Shown piece by piece: positions 7,927-16,667 of a stretch of 64,000 bases of DNA; within the stretch, counting starts at the first letter, position 1; the number at the start of each line of letters is the position of its first letter. This DNA comes from an uncultured Hymenobacter sp. (GTDB lineage Bacteria; Bacteroidota; Bacteroidia; Cytophagales; Hymenobacteraceae): contig CAJYPK010000001.1 of the NCBI GenBank assembly GCA_913776615.1, positions 1-64,000 of the forward strand, read 5' to 3'. The translations under genes were made by a program, and so were the position numbers. The notes below the pieces were generated by a model. It had not been told where the DNA came from, ran no database searches, and saw only the letters and a program-made list of their open reading frames with translations.

Positions 7927-8574
7927 CTAAGGGGCCAAGTGGCTTACGTCTAAAAAATTGCGGATGGTATACTGCCCATCCACGTAGTGCAGCTTGTAGA
8001 GGCAGAGGTTCTGGTGCTCAAAGCCGTCCATGTAGCGTAGCGGGTAGCCCAGCAGCTGGCACAGCAATACCCGCAGGGCGCGGCCGTGCAGGCAGACGAG
8101 CACGATTTCATCTTCGGGCCGGCTTTGCAGCAGCTCGATGAACGGGCGCTGGCGGGCGGCTACTTCGGCCGGGCTTTCGCCACCGGGCAGGCGGGCGTGG
8201 TCGTTGCCGGCCTGCCACTCGGCCAGTACCCGGGCGTACTCGGCATCTTCCTGGGGCGTGATGCGGGTGCCCTCGCGGGTGCCCCAGCTGATTTCGTTGA
8301 GGCCGCCGTGCGCCTCGTGCGGCAGGCCCGCCTCGATGAACCGCTGCACCGATTGGTGCGTGCGCTTGAGCTTAGAGGTGTAAACGCGGGCAAACGGGGT
8401 GTCCTGATAAACAGCCCAGAAGCGAGCGGCCTGCTCGCGGCCCCGGGCGTTGAGGTCGGAGTCGACCCCACTCCCCTGCACAATGCCTTGCACGTTGAAA
8501 TCGGTCTGGCCGTGGCGAAGAAGGTAAAGCTGCTGAACTGGCACGGGGCGAAGCGAAGTAGTTTTGCCGAACAA
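7927..8574 (-). CDS. Histidine phosphatase family protein (phosphoglycerate-mutase-like)
   Basis: This 215-residue protein belongs to the histidine phosphatase superfamily, which works through a phosphohistidine. The segment LYLLRHGQTDFN supplies R20 and the nucleophile H21. E94 in LNEISWGTREG is the likely proton donor, and H163 in VCLHGRALRVLL is the second active-site histidine. Substrates of such proteins range from sugar phosphates to alpha-ribazole phosphate, and I cannot choose one. The first 13 residues look like an unstructured extension and translation might start later. It is transcribed away from the men genes. Confidence 0.88.
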   Translation of the reverse strand: MFGKTTSLRPVPVQQLYLLRHGQTDFNVQGIVQGSGVDSDLNARGREQAARFWAVYQDTPFARVYTSKLKRTHQSVQRFIEAGLPHEAHGGLNEISWGTREGTRITPQEDAEYARVLAEWQAGNDHARLPGGESPAEVAARQRPFIELLQSRPEDEIVLVCLHGRALRVLLCQLLGYPLRYMDGFEHQNLCLYKLHYVDGQYTIRNFLDVSHLAP

Positions 8575-8590
8575 TGCCGTAAAGTACGGA

Positions 8591-8759
8591 GTTTTTTAGT
8601 GGGTAATTGGTACTGGGCAATGAGTAATAGGCACCGGGTACTGGGTGCTAGCTATCGAGTGGTAGTAAGACTGCGCCAACCCCTAGCCACCATTCAAGCC
8701 AGGCTCTATTCAACAAGTAAAAACTACTCATTATCTATTATTCAGTACCCATTACTCAT
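8591..8759. repeat. Imperfect inverted repeat in the phosphatase-menI gap
   Basis: The segments around 8591-8628 and 8722-8759 are related in inverted orientation and are built of gggtaat/gggtact and atgagtaat words. The 190-bp gap between divergent genes holds this repeat and presumably both promoters, which I could not place. Confidence 0.4.
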
Positions 8760-8764
8760 CCCCC

Positions 8765-9196
8765 ATGACTCTCGACGACGTAAAAACCTGGGTGGGCCAC
8801 CGCCCTACCCTAGCCGACGCCCTCGGCATTGAGCTCACCGACCTTACGGAAGGCTACCTCGAAGGCCGGATGCCCGTGGATGGGCGTACCCACCAGCCCA
8901 TGGGCCTGCTGCACGGCGGGGCCTCGGTGGCCCTGGCCGAAACCCTGGGCAGCATCGGCGCGGCCACCCGCATCGACGTGACGCGCCAGGCCTGCGTGGG
9001 CCTGGAAATCAATGCCAACCACCTCAAGGGCGTGCGCTCGGGCTGGGTGCGCGGGCGGGCCACGGCCCTGCACGTGGGCCGTAGCACGCAGGTGTGGGAA
9101 ATCCGCATTACCCACGAAGAAACCGGTGCCCTGGTGTGCATCAGCCGCCTCACGATGGCGGTTATCGACCTGCCCGCCCCCGAAAAACTCGCCTGA
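8765..9196 (+). CDS. menI: Hotdog-fold thioesterase, probable DHNA-CoA hydrolase
   Basis: A 143-residue hotdog thioesterase of the PaaI/YdiI type. The motif MGLLHGGASVALAETLGS supplies H50 and the active-site acid E59, in the order found in E. coli MenI (YdiI). MenI hydrolyses 1,4-dihydroxy-2-naphthoyl-CoA after MenB. The gene is the first of the men cluster and its stop overlaps the menF start by one base. That context makes the menaquinone role likely, although such enzymes are often promiscuous. Confidence 0.82.
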   Translation: MTLDDVKTWVGHRPTLADALGIELTDLTEGYLEGRMPVDGRTHQPMGLLHGGASVALAETLGSIGAATRIDVTRQACVGLEINANHLKGVRSGWVRGRATALHVGRSTQVWEIRITHEETGALVCISRLTMAVIDLPAPEKLA

Positions 9197-10428
9197 TGCG
9201 CGCTGCTGAACCCCGGCTGCTGTCCTGGCCCGCCGCGGCCCGCCCCGAGGCGTGGGCCCGCCTGCGCCACCTGGTAGCGGGCGCCCTGCGCACGGGCCGG
9301 CCGCTGGCCCTGTGGCGCGAGCCGGGGGCCGACCACCCGCGCCTGCTCATCGCCCGCTCGCTCGAAGCCGCTTACACCGGCCTGCCGCCCGCCCTCGACC
9401 CGGCCGCCCCGGCGGGCTTCGCGTTTTTCCCGTTTCGCGACTCCGATCACAACCCGGCGCTGTTCCTGCCAGCCGACGTGCAGTACGACTTCGCCCAGCC
9501 CGACGTGGTGCGCGTGGCCCCCGCCGCCCGCGAGCTCGTGCCCAACCTCACGGCCTGGCTGGCCCTGCCTACCCCGCCCGCGCTGGCCTGGCACTACGGC
9601 ACTCAGCCCGCGCCACCCGCCGCCACCCAGGCCCAGTACACGCAGCTGGTGCGCGCCGGCGTGGCCGCCATTGAGGCCCGGCAGGTGGTAAAGGTGGTGA
9701 GCTCGCGGGCGGCGCACCGACCGCTGCCGCCGGATTTCGACCCGCTGGTGGCCTTCGCCGAGCTGAGCCGGCAGTACGAGCGGGCCTTCGTGTCGCTGGT
9801 GAGCGTGCCGGGCGTGGGCACCTGGCTGGGGGCCTCGCCCGAGGTGCTGGCCGAGGTTACGGCCGACGGCTTTTTTCACACGATGGCACTGGCGGGCACC
9901 CAGCCGCTGGTACCGGGCCACCGCCCCCAGGATGCCATCTGGCGGCAGAAGGAGATTGAGGAACAGGCACTGGTGGCCCGTTATATCGTAAGCTGCTTCA
10001 AGCAGTTGCGCCTGCGCGAGTACTACGAGGCCGGCCCGCGTACGGTCGTGGCTGGCGAGCTGCTGCACCTGCGCACCGATTTCGAGGTGGATTTGAAAAA
10101 CGTACCCGCCGCCGCTTCGCTCGGCACCGACATGCTGCGGCTGCTGCACCCCACCTCGGCCGTGGGCGGCATGCCCAAAGCCGCCGCGCTGGATTTTTTG
10201 CAACGCCACGAGGGCTACGACCGGGCTTACTACAGCGGCTTTCTCGGGCCGGTCAACGTAGCTGGCCCCGGCGTGGCGCGGCTGTTCGTCAACCTGCGCT
10301 GCCTGCAAGTGCGGCCCACCGAAGCGATTCTCTACGCCGGCACCGGCCTCACTGCCGACTCGGACCCCGACCGCGAGTGGCACGAAACGGAGTTGAAGCT
10401 GCGAACGGCCGGGGCAATTTTAAAGTAG
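9196..10428 (+). CDS. menF: Isochorismate synthase
   Basis: This enzyme converts chorismate to isochorismate, the entry step of menaquinone synthesis. I place the start at 9196 because that ATG overlaps the menI stop as TGATG; a longer in-frame extension would lie inside menI. The 410-residue product has a variable N-terminal part and a C-terminal chorismate-binding domain from about residue 145, with EIEEQALVARYIV, AVGGMPKAAALDFL, RAYYSGFLGPV and AGTGLTADSDPDREW. These contain the Mg-binding and catalytic acidic residues of the family. A salicylate or siderophore role is possible in principle, but menD follows at once. Confidence 0.92.
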   Translation: MRAAEPRLLSWPAAARPEAWARLRHLVAGALRTGRPLALWREPGADHPRLLIARSLEAAYTGLPPALDPAAPAGFAFFPFRDSDHNPALFLPADVQYDFAQPDVVRVAPAARELVPNLTAWLALPTPPALAWHYGTQPAPPAATQAQYTQLVRAGVAAIEARQVVKVVSSRAAHRPLPPDFDPLVAFAELSRQYERAFVSLVSVPGVGTWLGASPEVLAEVTADGFFHTMALAGTQPLVPGHRPQDAIWRQKEIEEQALVARYIVSCFKQLRLREYYEAGPRTVVAGELLHLRTDFEVDLKNVPAAASLGTDMLRLLHPTSAVGGMPKAAALDFLQRHEGYDRAYYSGFLGPVNVAGPGVARLFVNLRCLQVRPTEAILYAGTGLTADSDPDREWHETELKLRTAGAILK

Positions 10429-10499
10429 AAATACCGGTCAGGCTTATGTAGCGTCCGCTTGCGAAGCATAGCGGTACGTTTTTTCACGTTATTCCCGCC

Positions 10500-12359
10500 A
10501 TGCAAAGCATTCAAGCTGTTTTCAACATCGCCGAAATCTGCGCCCGGCACGGTATCACCGACGTCATTCTCTCGCCGGGCTCGCGCTCGGCCCCGCTCAC
10601 GCTGGCCTTTGCGCGGCACCCGGCCTACCGGGGCCGGTTGCGGGTGGTGCCCGACGAGCGGGCGGCGGCCTTCATTGGGCTGGGCATCGCACAGGCCACC
10701 CGGCGGCCGGTGGTGCTGGTGTGCACCAGCGGCACGGCAGGCCTCAATTACGCCCCGGCCGTGGCGGAGGCTTTTTTTCAGCAAATCCCGCTGCTCGTAC
10801 TCACCGCCGACCGGCCGCCGGAGTGGATAGACCAGCTTGATGGGCAGACCATCCGGCAGCGCAATCTCTACGGCGCGCATGCCAAGGGCACCTTTGATTT
10901 TCCGGCCGATACTACGCACCCCGATGCCAAGTGGCACGCCGAGCGCATTATTAACGAGGCCATCCACCTCACGCGCACCGGCCCGGCTGGCCCGGTGCAG
11001 GTCAACGTGCCGCTACGCGAGCCTTTTTACCCGAAGGCGGGCCAGGAAATCGGCTACGAGGCCAGCGTGAAAATCAGCTGTGACGACCACTCTAATACCA
11101 TTCTGCCGCCGGCCGAAATCCTCGACCTGCGCCGCCAGCTGCGCGATGCCGGGCGGGTGCTGGTAGTAGCCGGCCAGCAGCCCGAAGACCCGACCCTGAC
11201 CGCCGCGCTCTACGAGTTTGCCGAAGCCCGGCAGGTGACGGTGGTGGCCGATACCATCGCCAACCTGGGCAACGTGCCCACTGTGCGGCACCACGATATT
11301 TTTCTGGCTGGCTTGCCGAAAGAGCAGAAAGCCGACCTGCGGCCCGACCTGCTCATCACCTTCGGACAGTCGCTCATCTCCAAGGCGCTCAAGCTGTTCC
11401 TGCGCGACGCCGCGCCCGCCCAGCACTGGCACTTGCAGCCGGCCGGCGAGGTGGCCGATACGTTCCGGCGGCTCACGCGCATCATCCGGGTGCAGCCGTC
11501 GGTGTTTTTTCAGCAGCTCGCGGTTTTCGACACCAAGGATTACAACCGGGCGGCCAGCCCAATTCCGGGGCCATTCATCAGCTTGCGCGAGGCGCAGAAG
11601 CCCTCGGTTTCCGCTCCGGTCGCGGGCGCGAGTCCCTGCGTCTCCGCTACCCCACCGCCGCACGACTCCCAGGCGGACGCAGCTGCCCAGCCAGCCGTAA
11701 CGTGGCAGCAGGCCAACGCCGCCGCCCGGGGATTCCTCCGCCAATTTTTCGCGATTGAGGGCCAGCCGTTCAATGAGTTCGGGGCCATGCGCCGGGTGCT
11801 GGGCCGCCTGCCCGAACACACGGCTCTGCACCTGGCCAACAGCATGGCCGTGCGCTACGCCAACATCCTGGGCCTGCCCGAGGGCCGCCAAATTGACGTG
11901 TTTGCCAACCGGGGCACCAGTGGCATTGATGGCTGCACCTCCACGGCCGTGGGCGCGGCGCTGGCCCGGCCCGAGCGCCCGGTGGTACTGCTGACCGGCG
12001 ACGTGGCCTTTTTCTACGACCGCAACGCCTTCTGGCACAACTACCCCACGCCCAACCTGCGGGTAGTGCTTTTCAACAACCACGGCGGCGGCATCTTCCG
12101 GCTCATCGACGGGCCGCGCCAGCAACCGGAGCTCGACGAGTTTTTCGAGACCCGCCAAGCTCTTACGGCTGAAAACCTGTGCCGCGATTTTGGCCTGCGC
12201 TACCTGCCCGTTTCGGCGCCGGCCGAACTCGAAGCCGCGCTAGCAGTTTTCTTTGCGGCCGAAAGCGGCGCGGCGGTGCTCGAAATCTTCACCGATTCCA
12301 AAACCAACGCGGCGTTTTTCGAGGAATACCGTACCGCCGTCAAACAAGCTTTTTCCTAA
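10500..12359 (+). CDS. menD: SEPHCHC synthase MenD (2-succinyl-5-enolpyruvyl-6-hydroxy-3-cyclohexene-1-carboxylate synthase)
   Basis: MenD is a thiamine-diphosphate enzyme that joins 2-oxoglutarate-derived succinyl semialdehyde to isochorismate. The N-terminal half contains [33 protein letters not shown] and [17 protein letters not shown], with the glutamate that activates ThDP in DERAAAF. The C-terminal ThDP/Mg site includes [16 protein letters not shown] and [18 protein letters not shown]. At 619 residues it is longer than the usual 550-580 because of a Pro/Ala/Ser-rich insertion of about 55 residues near 348-402. It starts 71 bp after menF. Confidence 0.95.
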   Translation: MQSIQAVFNIAEICARHGITDVILSPGSRSAPLTLAFARHPAYRGRLRVVPDERAAAFIGLGIAQATRRPVVLVCTSGTAGLNYAPAVAEAFFQQIPLLVLTADRPPEWIDQLDGQTIRQRNLYGAHAKGTFDFPADTTHPDAKWHAERIINEAIHLTRTGPAGPVQVNVPLREPFYPKAGQEIGYEASVKISCDDHSNTILPPAEILDLRRQLRDAGRVLVVAGQQPEDPTLTAALYEFAEARQVTVVADTIANLGNVPTVRHHDIFLAGLPKEQKADLRPDLLITFGQSLISKALKLFLRDAAPAQHWHLQPAGEVADTFRRLTRIIRVQPSVFFQQLAVFDTKDYNRAASPIPGPFISLREAQKPSVSAPVAGASPCVSATPPPHDSQADAAAQPAVTWQQANAAARGFLRQFFAIEGQPFNEFGAMRRVLGRLPEHTALHLANSMAVRYANILGLPEGRQIDVFANRGTSGIDGCTSTAVGAALARPERPVVLLTGDVAFFYDRNAFWHNYPTPNLRVVLFNNHGGGIFRLIDGPRQQPELDEFFETRQALTAENLCRDFGLRYLPVSAPAELEAALAVFFAAESGAAVLEIFTDSKTNAAFFEEYRTAVKQAFS

Positions 12360-12362
12360 TTC

Positions 12363-12458
12363 AGCTTCCGCGCCCGTCCGCGAACTCTTCCGCGCCTTCC
12401 GCGGTGAATATTTTTACCGCGGAAGGCGCGGAAGAGTTCGCGGACGGGCGCGGAAGCT
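12363..12458. repeat. Perfect 43-bp inverted repeat between menD and menB
   Basis: Arms 12363-12405 and 12416-12458 are exact reverse complements with a 10-base AT-rich loop. The left arm begins three bases after the menD stop, and the right arm ends 14 bases before the menB ATG. The arm contains the words ttccgcgccttccgcggt and gttcgcggacgggcg. It may be a mobile palindromic repeat, a processing site or an attenuator. Confidence 0.85.
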
Positions 12459-12472
12459 CAATCCCTACCTGT

Positions 12473-13297
12473 ATGTCAGAACCCATCGCGTGGAGCCCGA
12501 TTAAGGAGTTCCAGGAAATTCTTTTCTCCCAGCACGGGGGCATTGCCAAAATCAGCATCAACCGTCCGCAGGTGCACAACGCCTTTACGCCGCTTACGGT
12601 GCAGGAAATGATTGAGGCTATGGACATTTGCCGCAATCGCACCGACATCGGCGTCATCATCCTCACCGGCGAGGGCGGCAAGGCCTTCTGCTCGGGCGGC
12701 GACCAGAGCGTGCGCGGCCACGGCGGCTACGTGGGCGAAGACACCGTGCCCCGCCTCAACGTGCTCGACCTGCAAAAGATGATTCGCAGCATCCCCAAGC
12801 CGGTGATTGCGATGGTGGCGGGCTGGGCCATCGGCGGCGGCCACGTGCTACACGTGGTATGCGACCTGACCATCGCGGCCGAAAACGCCCGCTTCGGCCA
12901 AACCGGCCCCAAAGTGGGCTCCTTCGACGGCGGCTTCGGGGCGAGCTACCTGGCGCGCATCGTGGGTCAGAAAAAAGCCCGCGAAATCTGGTACCTGTGC
13001 GACCAGTACGACGCCCAGGAGGCGCTCGACATGGGCCTCGTTAATAAGGTAGTACCTCTCGACAAGCTGGAGGAGACCACCGTATCGTGGTGCCACAAAA
13101 TCTTGCAAAAGAGCCCGTTGGCTTTGCGCATGCTCAAATCCAGCTTCAACGCGGAACTCGATGGGCAGGCCGGCATTCAGGAGCTGGCCGGCAACGCCAC
13201 ACTGCTGTACTACCTCTCCGATGAGGCCAAGGAGGGTAAAAACGCCTTTTTGGAAAAGCGCCAGCCTGACTTCGATAAATTTCCAAAATTTCCGTAG
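12473..13297 (+). CDS. menB: 1,4-dihydroxy-2-naphthoyl-CoA synthase
   Basis: MenB is a crotonase-fold enzyme that closes the second ring of the naphthoquinone by a Dieckmann-type condensation of OSB-CoA. The start [13 protein letters not shown] at 12473 is preferred because a longer frame would cross menD and the inverted repeat. The 274-residue protein has the oxyanion-hole segments [13 protein letters not shown] and [18 protein letters not shown]. It also has [14 protein letters not shown], the glycine-containing form found in bicarbonate-dependent (type I) MenB such as that of E. coli. A terminator follows the gene. Confidence 0.95.
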   Translation: MSEPIAWSPIKEFQEILFSQHGGIAKISINRPQVHNAFTPLTVQEMIEAMDICRNRTDIGVIILTGEGGKAFCSGGDQSVRGHGGYVGEDTVPRLNVLDLQKMIRSIPKPVIAMVAGWAIGGGHVLHVVCDLTIAAENARFGQTGPKVGSFDGGFGASYLARIVGQKKAREIWYLCDQYDAQEALDMGLVNKVVPLDKLEETTVSWCHKILQKSPLALRMLKSSFNAELDGQAGIQELAGNATLLYYLSDEAKEGKNAFLEKRQPDFDKFPKFP

Positions 13298-13324
13298 CCG
13301 AGCCGTTGGCCTCGCTGCTGCACG

Positions 13325-13357
13325 CAAAAGCCCCGCCGGATGGCGGGGCTTTTTTTG
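13325..13357. terminator. Intrinsic terminator after menB
   Basis: Stem agccccgcc/ggcggggct followed by a run of seven T, 30 bp past the menB stop. An A tract on the other side would allow weak function on the minus strand. Confidence 0.82.
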
Positions 13358-13396
13358 GTTTGGTAGAAGGGCGGAGAGTGGGTGGGAACAGGGAAA

Positions 13397-13588
13397 TTAA
13401 AAACTGAAGCCGAGGGCGTGGCAGCCCGCGCACCAGCCGAAGAAAAAGCGCAGGCGCTCCTGCTTACGCCACTTTTTCAAGGCTTTAGCGCGGGCTTTAA
13501 GCGCCGCTAATTTGGGGCAAGGCAGGGCGGCGGCGGTGAGCGCGGCGGCCGGTACCACTTCGGAGGCAATGGACGGAGAGGTTGTCAT
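13397..13588 (-). CDS. Possible small protein with a CxxCH motif, 63 residues
   Basis: A minus-strand frame in the 440-bp gap between menB and menE. It begins MTTSPSIASEVVPAAALT, has a Lys/Arg-rich helix-like middle and ends in FFFGWCAGCHALGFSF. CAGCH fits the haem c attachment motif, but there is no signal peptide, so the motif could be chance or bind metal. No family is recognised. The rest of the gap holds the menB terminator and the menE promoter. Confidence 0.35.
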   Translation of the reverse strand: MTTSPSIASEVVPAAALTAAALPCPKLAALKARAKALKKWRKQERLRFFFGWCAGCHALGFSF

Positions 13589-13726
13589 GGCGGAAGGGAT
13601 TGGTACGGCACAAAGGTACGTGGCTTTTTTAAAAAATCAAAAGTAAGTACTCACTTACTAGTAAAGCCACTTTAAATACGAATGGTTCATCGGCAGTTCA
13701 TACCCGTTATCCGTAGATAAGGACCG

Positions 13727-13734
13727 TACTTTTG
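13727..13734 (+). promoter_or_regulatory. -7 element next to the menE start
   Basis: TACTTTTG matches TAnnTTTG and ends five bases before the menE ATG, so transcription would begin at or very near the start codon. It gives menE its own promoter, apart from the menI-menB transcript. Confidence 0.5.
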
Positions 13735-13738
13735 CCCC

Positions 13739-14860
13739 ATGCCCTCCCCCAATCTCCCGACCTCTTTGCTGCTCAACGGCCGTACGTTTACCTACGATTC
13801 CATCCAGCAGACACCCAGCCCGCACGCACAGCTCAACGGCTACGAAGCCAAGGTGTTGGAGCTGCTGCGCCAGTGGCTGACGGGTGCCCAGGAGTTTGGG
13901 CTGCGTACCTCGGGCAGCACCGGCCAGCCGCAGCTTATCGTGCTGAGGCGGCGGCAGTTGGCGGCCTCGGCGGCGCGCACCGGCGATTACTTCGACCTGG
14001 GGCCGGGCGACCGGGCGCTCGTCTGCCTCAACTGCGAGTTTATCGGCGGCAAGATGATGCTGGTGCGCGGGCTGGAGCGGCACATGCACCTCACGGTAGT
14101 GGAGCCCCACGCCGACCCGTTTGACTTCGTACCGGCCGAGGCGGAATTTGATTTCGCAGCCTTCGTACCCTTGCAGCTGCGGGCCGTGCTGGCCGCTGGC
14201 CGGGCCAGCCGGCTCAACCAGATGCGGGCCATCCTGGTGGGCGGCGCGGGCGTGGAACCCAGCCTGTTGCAAGAAATTCAGAAATTGAAAGTACCCGTGT
14301 ACCTGACCTACGGCATGACCGAAACGGCCTCGCACATGGCCCTGCGGCGCCTCAACGGCCCGCAGGCCAGCCCGCACTACCGCGTGCTGCCGGGCCTGCA
14401 CCTGGGCCAGGATGAGCGCGGCTGCCTCACAGTGCGTGGCGACGTAACCGACGACAAGCTCATCGTCACCAACGACCGCATTACCCTCATCGACAAGCAC
14501 ACCTTCGACTGGCTGGGTCGGGTCGATTTCGTCATCAACTCGGGCGGCGTGAAGGTGCAGGCCGAGAAGGTAGAGCAGGTGCTCGACGTAGCCCTGGCCG
14601 AGCTGGGGCAGTCGCGCCGGGCCTTCGTAGCGGGCCGCCCCGACGAGCGCCTGGGCCAGGCCGTAACCGCCTTCGTGGAAGGCGAGGCCCTGCCCGCCGC
14701 CGCCGAAAAGCGGCTGCTGGCATTGCTGGCCGAGCGCCTGGGCCGCTACGAGGTGCCCAAGGCCGTGGTGTACGTGCCCGCCTTCAAGACCACGGCCTCT
14801 GGCAAGCTCGATCGGGCGGCCACGCTACGGTGCGCCGACGCGCCGCGCCGCGAACGTTAA
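13739..14860 (+). CDS. menE: o-Succinylbenzoate-CoA ligase
   Basis: MenE activates o-succinylbenzoate with ATP and joins it to CoA, which makes the MenB substrate. The 373-residue protein is an ANL-superfamily adenylating enzyme of the short form seen in many Bacteroidota. It carries the P-loop LRTSGSTGQPQ, the A5 motif LTYGMTETASHMAL, the hinge region DFVINSGGVKVQAEKVE and the C-terminal catalytic-lysine motif TTASGKLDRAA. The residues 330-360 region is typical; only the N-terminal subdomain is reduced. The upstream menC gene that would supply OSB is not in the window. Confidence 0.92.
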   Translation: MPSPNLPTSLLLNGRTFTYDSIQQTPSPHAQLNGYEAKVLELLRQWLTGAQEFGLRTSGSTGQPQLIVLRRRQLAASAARTGDYFDLGPGDRALVCLNCEFIGGKMMLVRGLERHMHLTVVEPHADPFDFVPAEAEFDFAAFVPLQLRAVLAAGRASRLNQMRAILVGGAGVEPSLLQEIQKLKVPVYLTYGMTETASHMALRRLNGPQASPHYRVLPGLHLGQDERGCLTVRGDVTDDKLIVTNDRITLIDKHTFDWLGRVDFVINSGGVKVQAEKVEQVLDVALAELGQSRRAFVAGRPDERLGQAVTAFVEGEALPAAAEKRLLALLAERLGRYEVPKAVVYVPAFKTTASGKLDRAATLRCADAPRRER

Positions 14861-14869
14861 ATAGTATGA

Positions 14870-15757
14870 ATGAATAAATTACGTAGCATTTTTCTGCGTC
14901 GCCGCAGCCGGCAGCGGCTCCTGGGCGGTGGCCTGCTGGCCCTCGGCTGCGCGCTGCCGGGCCGGGCGCTGGCCCAGCGGGCCGATTCGACCAAAACCAC
15001 TACCGTGGCCGACACGGCCGCCGCGCCGGTGGTCGCCGCGAGCGCGGCGGCCACGGGGGGCCTGCCCTCGTCGGAATTTGAGACCTACAACGTGAGTGGG
15101 CAGGGCATTCGCTACACGGCGGCGCTCACCGGCATTTACAGCACGGGGACGGTGGAGCGGGTGTACTTCACCACCAACCACACCGGCAACCTGGCGCTGG
15201 GCAAGCACTGGCTATTACCGGCGGCGCTCAATTTCAGCTACGGCCGGCAAGACGGGGCCTTGCGCGAGCGCGAACTGCTGGGCCTGTTTACGCCCGCCTA
15301 CAAGGTGGGCCGCCTCAAGTACTATGCCCTGGGCGAGGCTGAGCAGAGCAACCTGCGCGCCATTGCCCGTCGCTTCGTGGTGGGTGGCGGCGTGGGCTAC
15401 CAATTCTACCTCGACACGCTGCGTAATGAGGTATCGGTCAGCCAGTTTTTTCTCTACGAATACACGCGCTACCTTGATGAATTACTGCGGCAGGTGCCGC
15501 GTAGCTCTACCCGCCTCAAGCTGCGCCTGACGAAGGGGCCGGTGGTATTCACGTCGCTGATATTCTACCAGCCCTCGCTGCAAAATTTTATCGGCGACTA
15601 CCGCATTAATTCTACCAGCAACCTGAGCTTTACGGTGAGCCGGCACCTGGCCCTCACGGCGGCCTACACGTATTCGCTGGAAAGCGTGGCGGTGGAGAAC
15701 CGCCGGCCCGTCAATACCAATTTGACGGTGGGCTTCACGTATTCGACCGGCAAGTGA
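14870..15757 (+). CDS. Outer-membrane beta-barrel-like protein (DUF481-like)
   Basis: This 295-residue protein has a basic N-terminus, a hydrophobic stretch and an ALAQ signal-peptidase site near residue 36, then an Ala/Thr-rich linker. The remainder alternates polar and aromatic residues in short strands such as YFTTNHTGNLALG and TNLTVGFTYSTGK, as in small beta-barrels. The layout resembles DUF481-type outer-membrane proteins, but I do not recognise a defining motif. It starts 9 bp after the menE stop and may be transcribed with it. Confidence 0.7.
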   Translation: MNKLRSIFLRRRSRQRLLGGGLLALGCALPGRALAQRADSTKTTTVADTAAAPVVAASAAATGGLPSSEFETYNVSGQGIRYTAALTGIYSTGTVERVYFTTNHTGNLALGKHWLLPAALNFSYGRQDGALRERELLGLFTPAYKVGRLKYYALGEAEQSNLRAIARRFVVGGGVGYQFYLDTLRNEVSVSQFFLYEYTRYLDELLRQVPRSSTRLKLRLTKGPVVFTSLIFYQPSLQNFIGDYRINSTSNLSFTVSRHLALTAAYTYSLESVAVENRRPVNTNLTVGFTYSTGK

Positions 15758-15803
15758 CGGGGGCGGTGCAGATAAACCCCTGAGCTTAATCGCCAGCCTA
15801 TAG

Positions 15804-16577
15804 TTACTCGCCGTAAAATCGGCGGCGCGTGCGGTTGTTGAGGCCGCGGGTGCGCAGGTCTTTCTGCGAAAAAAGCGGCTCCCGGTTGCGCCGGATGCGT
15901 AACAGCGGAGCGATGAGAATCTTGGCGCGCAGGTAAAAAATGGGGCCGCTTATCTCGCGGCGCACTACGGGATCGACGAACAATGGCTGCCGCCAGCCCG
16001 CGCCCGCGCCCAGGCTGGCCCAGGAAAATACCCGCAGCTGGGCCGCCATCGAAGGCTCGACTAGCGCAATAAAATCGCTGGGCGTGCGGGTACGGCGGTT
16101 GTTGCGGGCGGTATCGGCCAGGTCGTATTCCACGCGCACCGACCCCATACCACCTTGCAGGTTCATCCCCAGTTCCCAGCGCGGGTTTTCGATGAGCACG
16201 TACTCGCCGTAGAGGGCAATATTGTAGAACCGCAGGGTAGCGTCGGCCTCGTCGGCGGCATTAGTGGGCGGCTCCAGGCGCGTGGGAATGCGGCTGCTGA
16301 GAAAGTAAAAAGCCGCGCCGGTGCGCACCCGGCCGCGCCACTCCAGCCCCAGCTTCAGGCCGTTGATGGTAGAAAAGTGGTAATTGATAATCGAGTACCG
16401 CGAATCGACCTGCACTACGAGCCGGCGGCGCGCAAACACCGGGGACGCCCGGGTAGAATCGTGCGGGGCGGGCGGCACCCCGGCGGCCAGCGCCGGGCCA
16501 GCCAGCAACAGCCCGAGCAGCAACCCACCCAGCCCAAATCGCCGGCACCAAATCACTTGAATAATAGAGCGTAACAA
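15804..16577 (-). CDS. Hypothetical envelope protein
   Basis: This 257-residue protein starts with a signal-like hydrophobic segment (GLGGLLLGLLLAGPALA, to about residue 31). It continues with strand-like segments such as LVVQVDSRYSIINYHFST and LGAGAGWRQPLFV, which suggest a small outer-membrane barrel. The C-terminus is strongly basic (LNNRTRRRFYGE) and does not end in the aromatic residue typical of barrels. It is convergent with the barrel-like gene before it, with only 46 bp between their stops. I do not recognise the family. Confidence 0.65.
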   Translation of the reverse strand: MLRSIIQVIWCRRFGLGGLLLGLLLAGPALAAGVPPAPHDSTRASPVFARRRLVVQVDSRYSIINYHFSTINGLKLGLEWRGRVRTGAAFYFLSSRIPTRLEPPTNAADEADATLRFYNIALYGEYVLIENPRWELGMNLQGGMGSVRVEYDLADTARNNRRTRTPSDFIALVEPSMAAQLRVFSWASLGAGAGWRQPLFVDPVVRREISGPIFYLRAKILIAPLLRIRRNREPLFSQKDLRTRGLNNRTRRRFYGE

Positions 16578-16667
16578 CTAGAAGTTTACCTCTCCGGCTT
16601 CAGTACGCGGGGCGCGCCGGAGCCGTTACGGGTAGTAGGTCAGGAGTACCTAACAGGTGAGGTTAGC

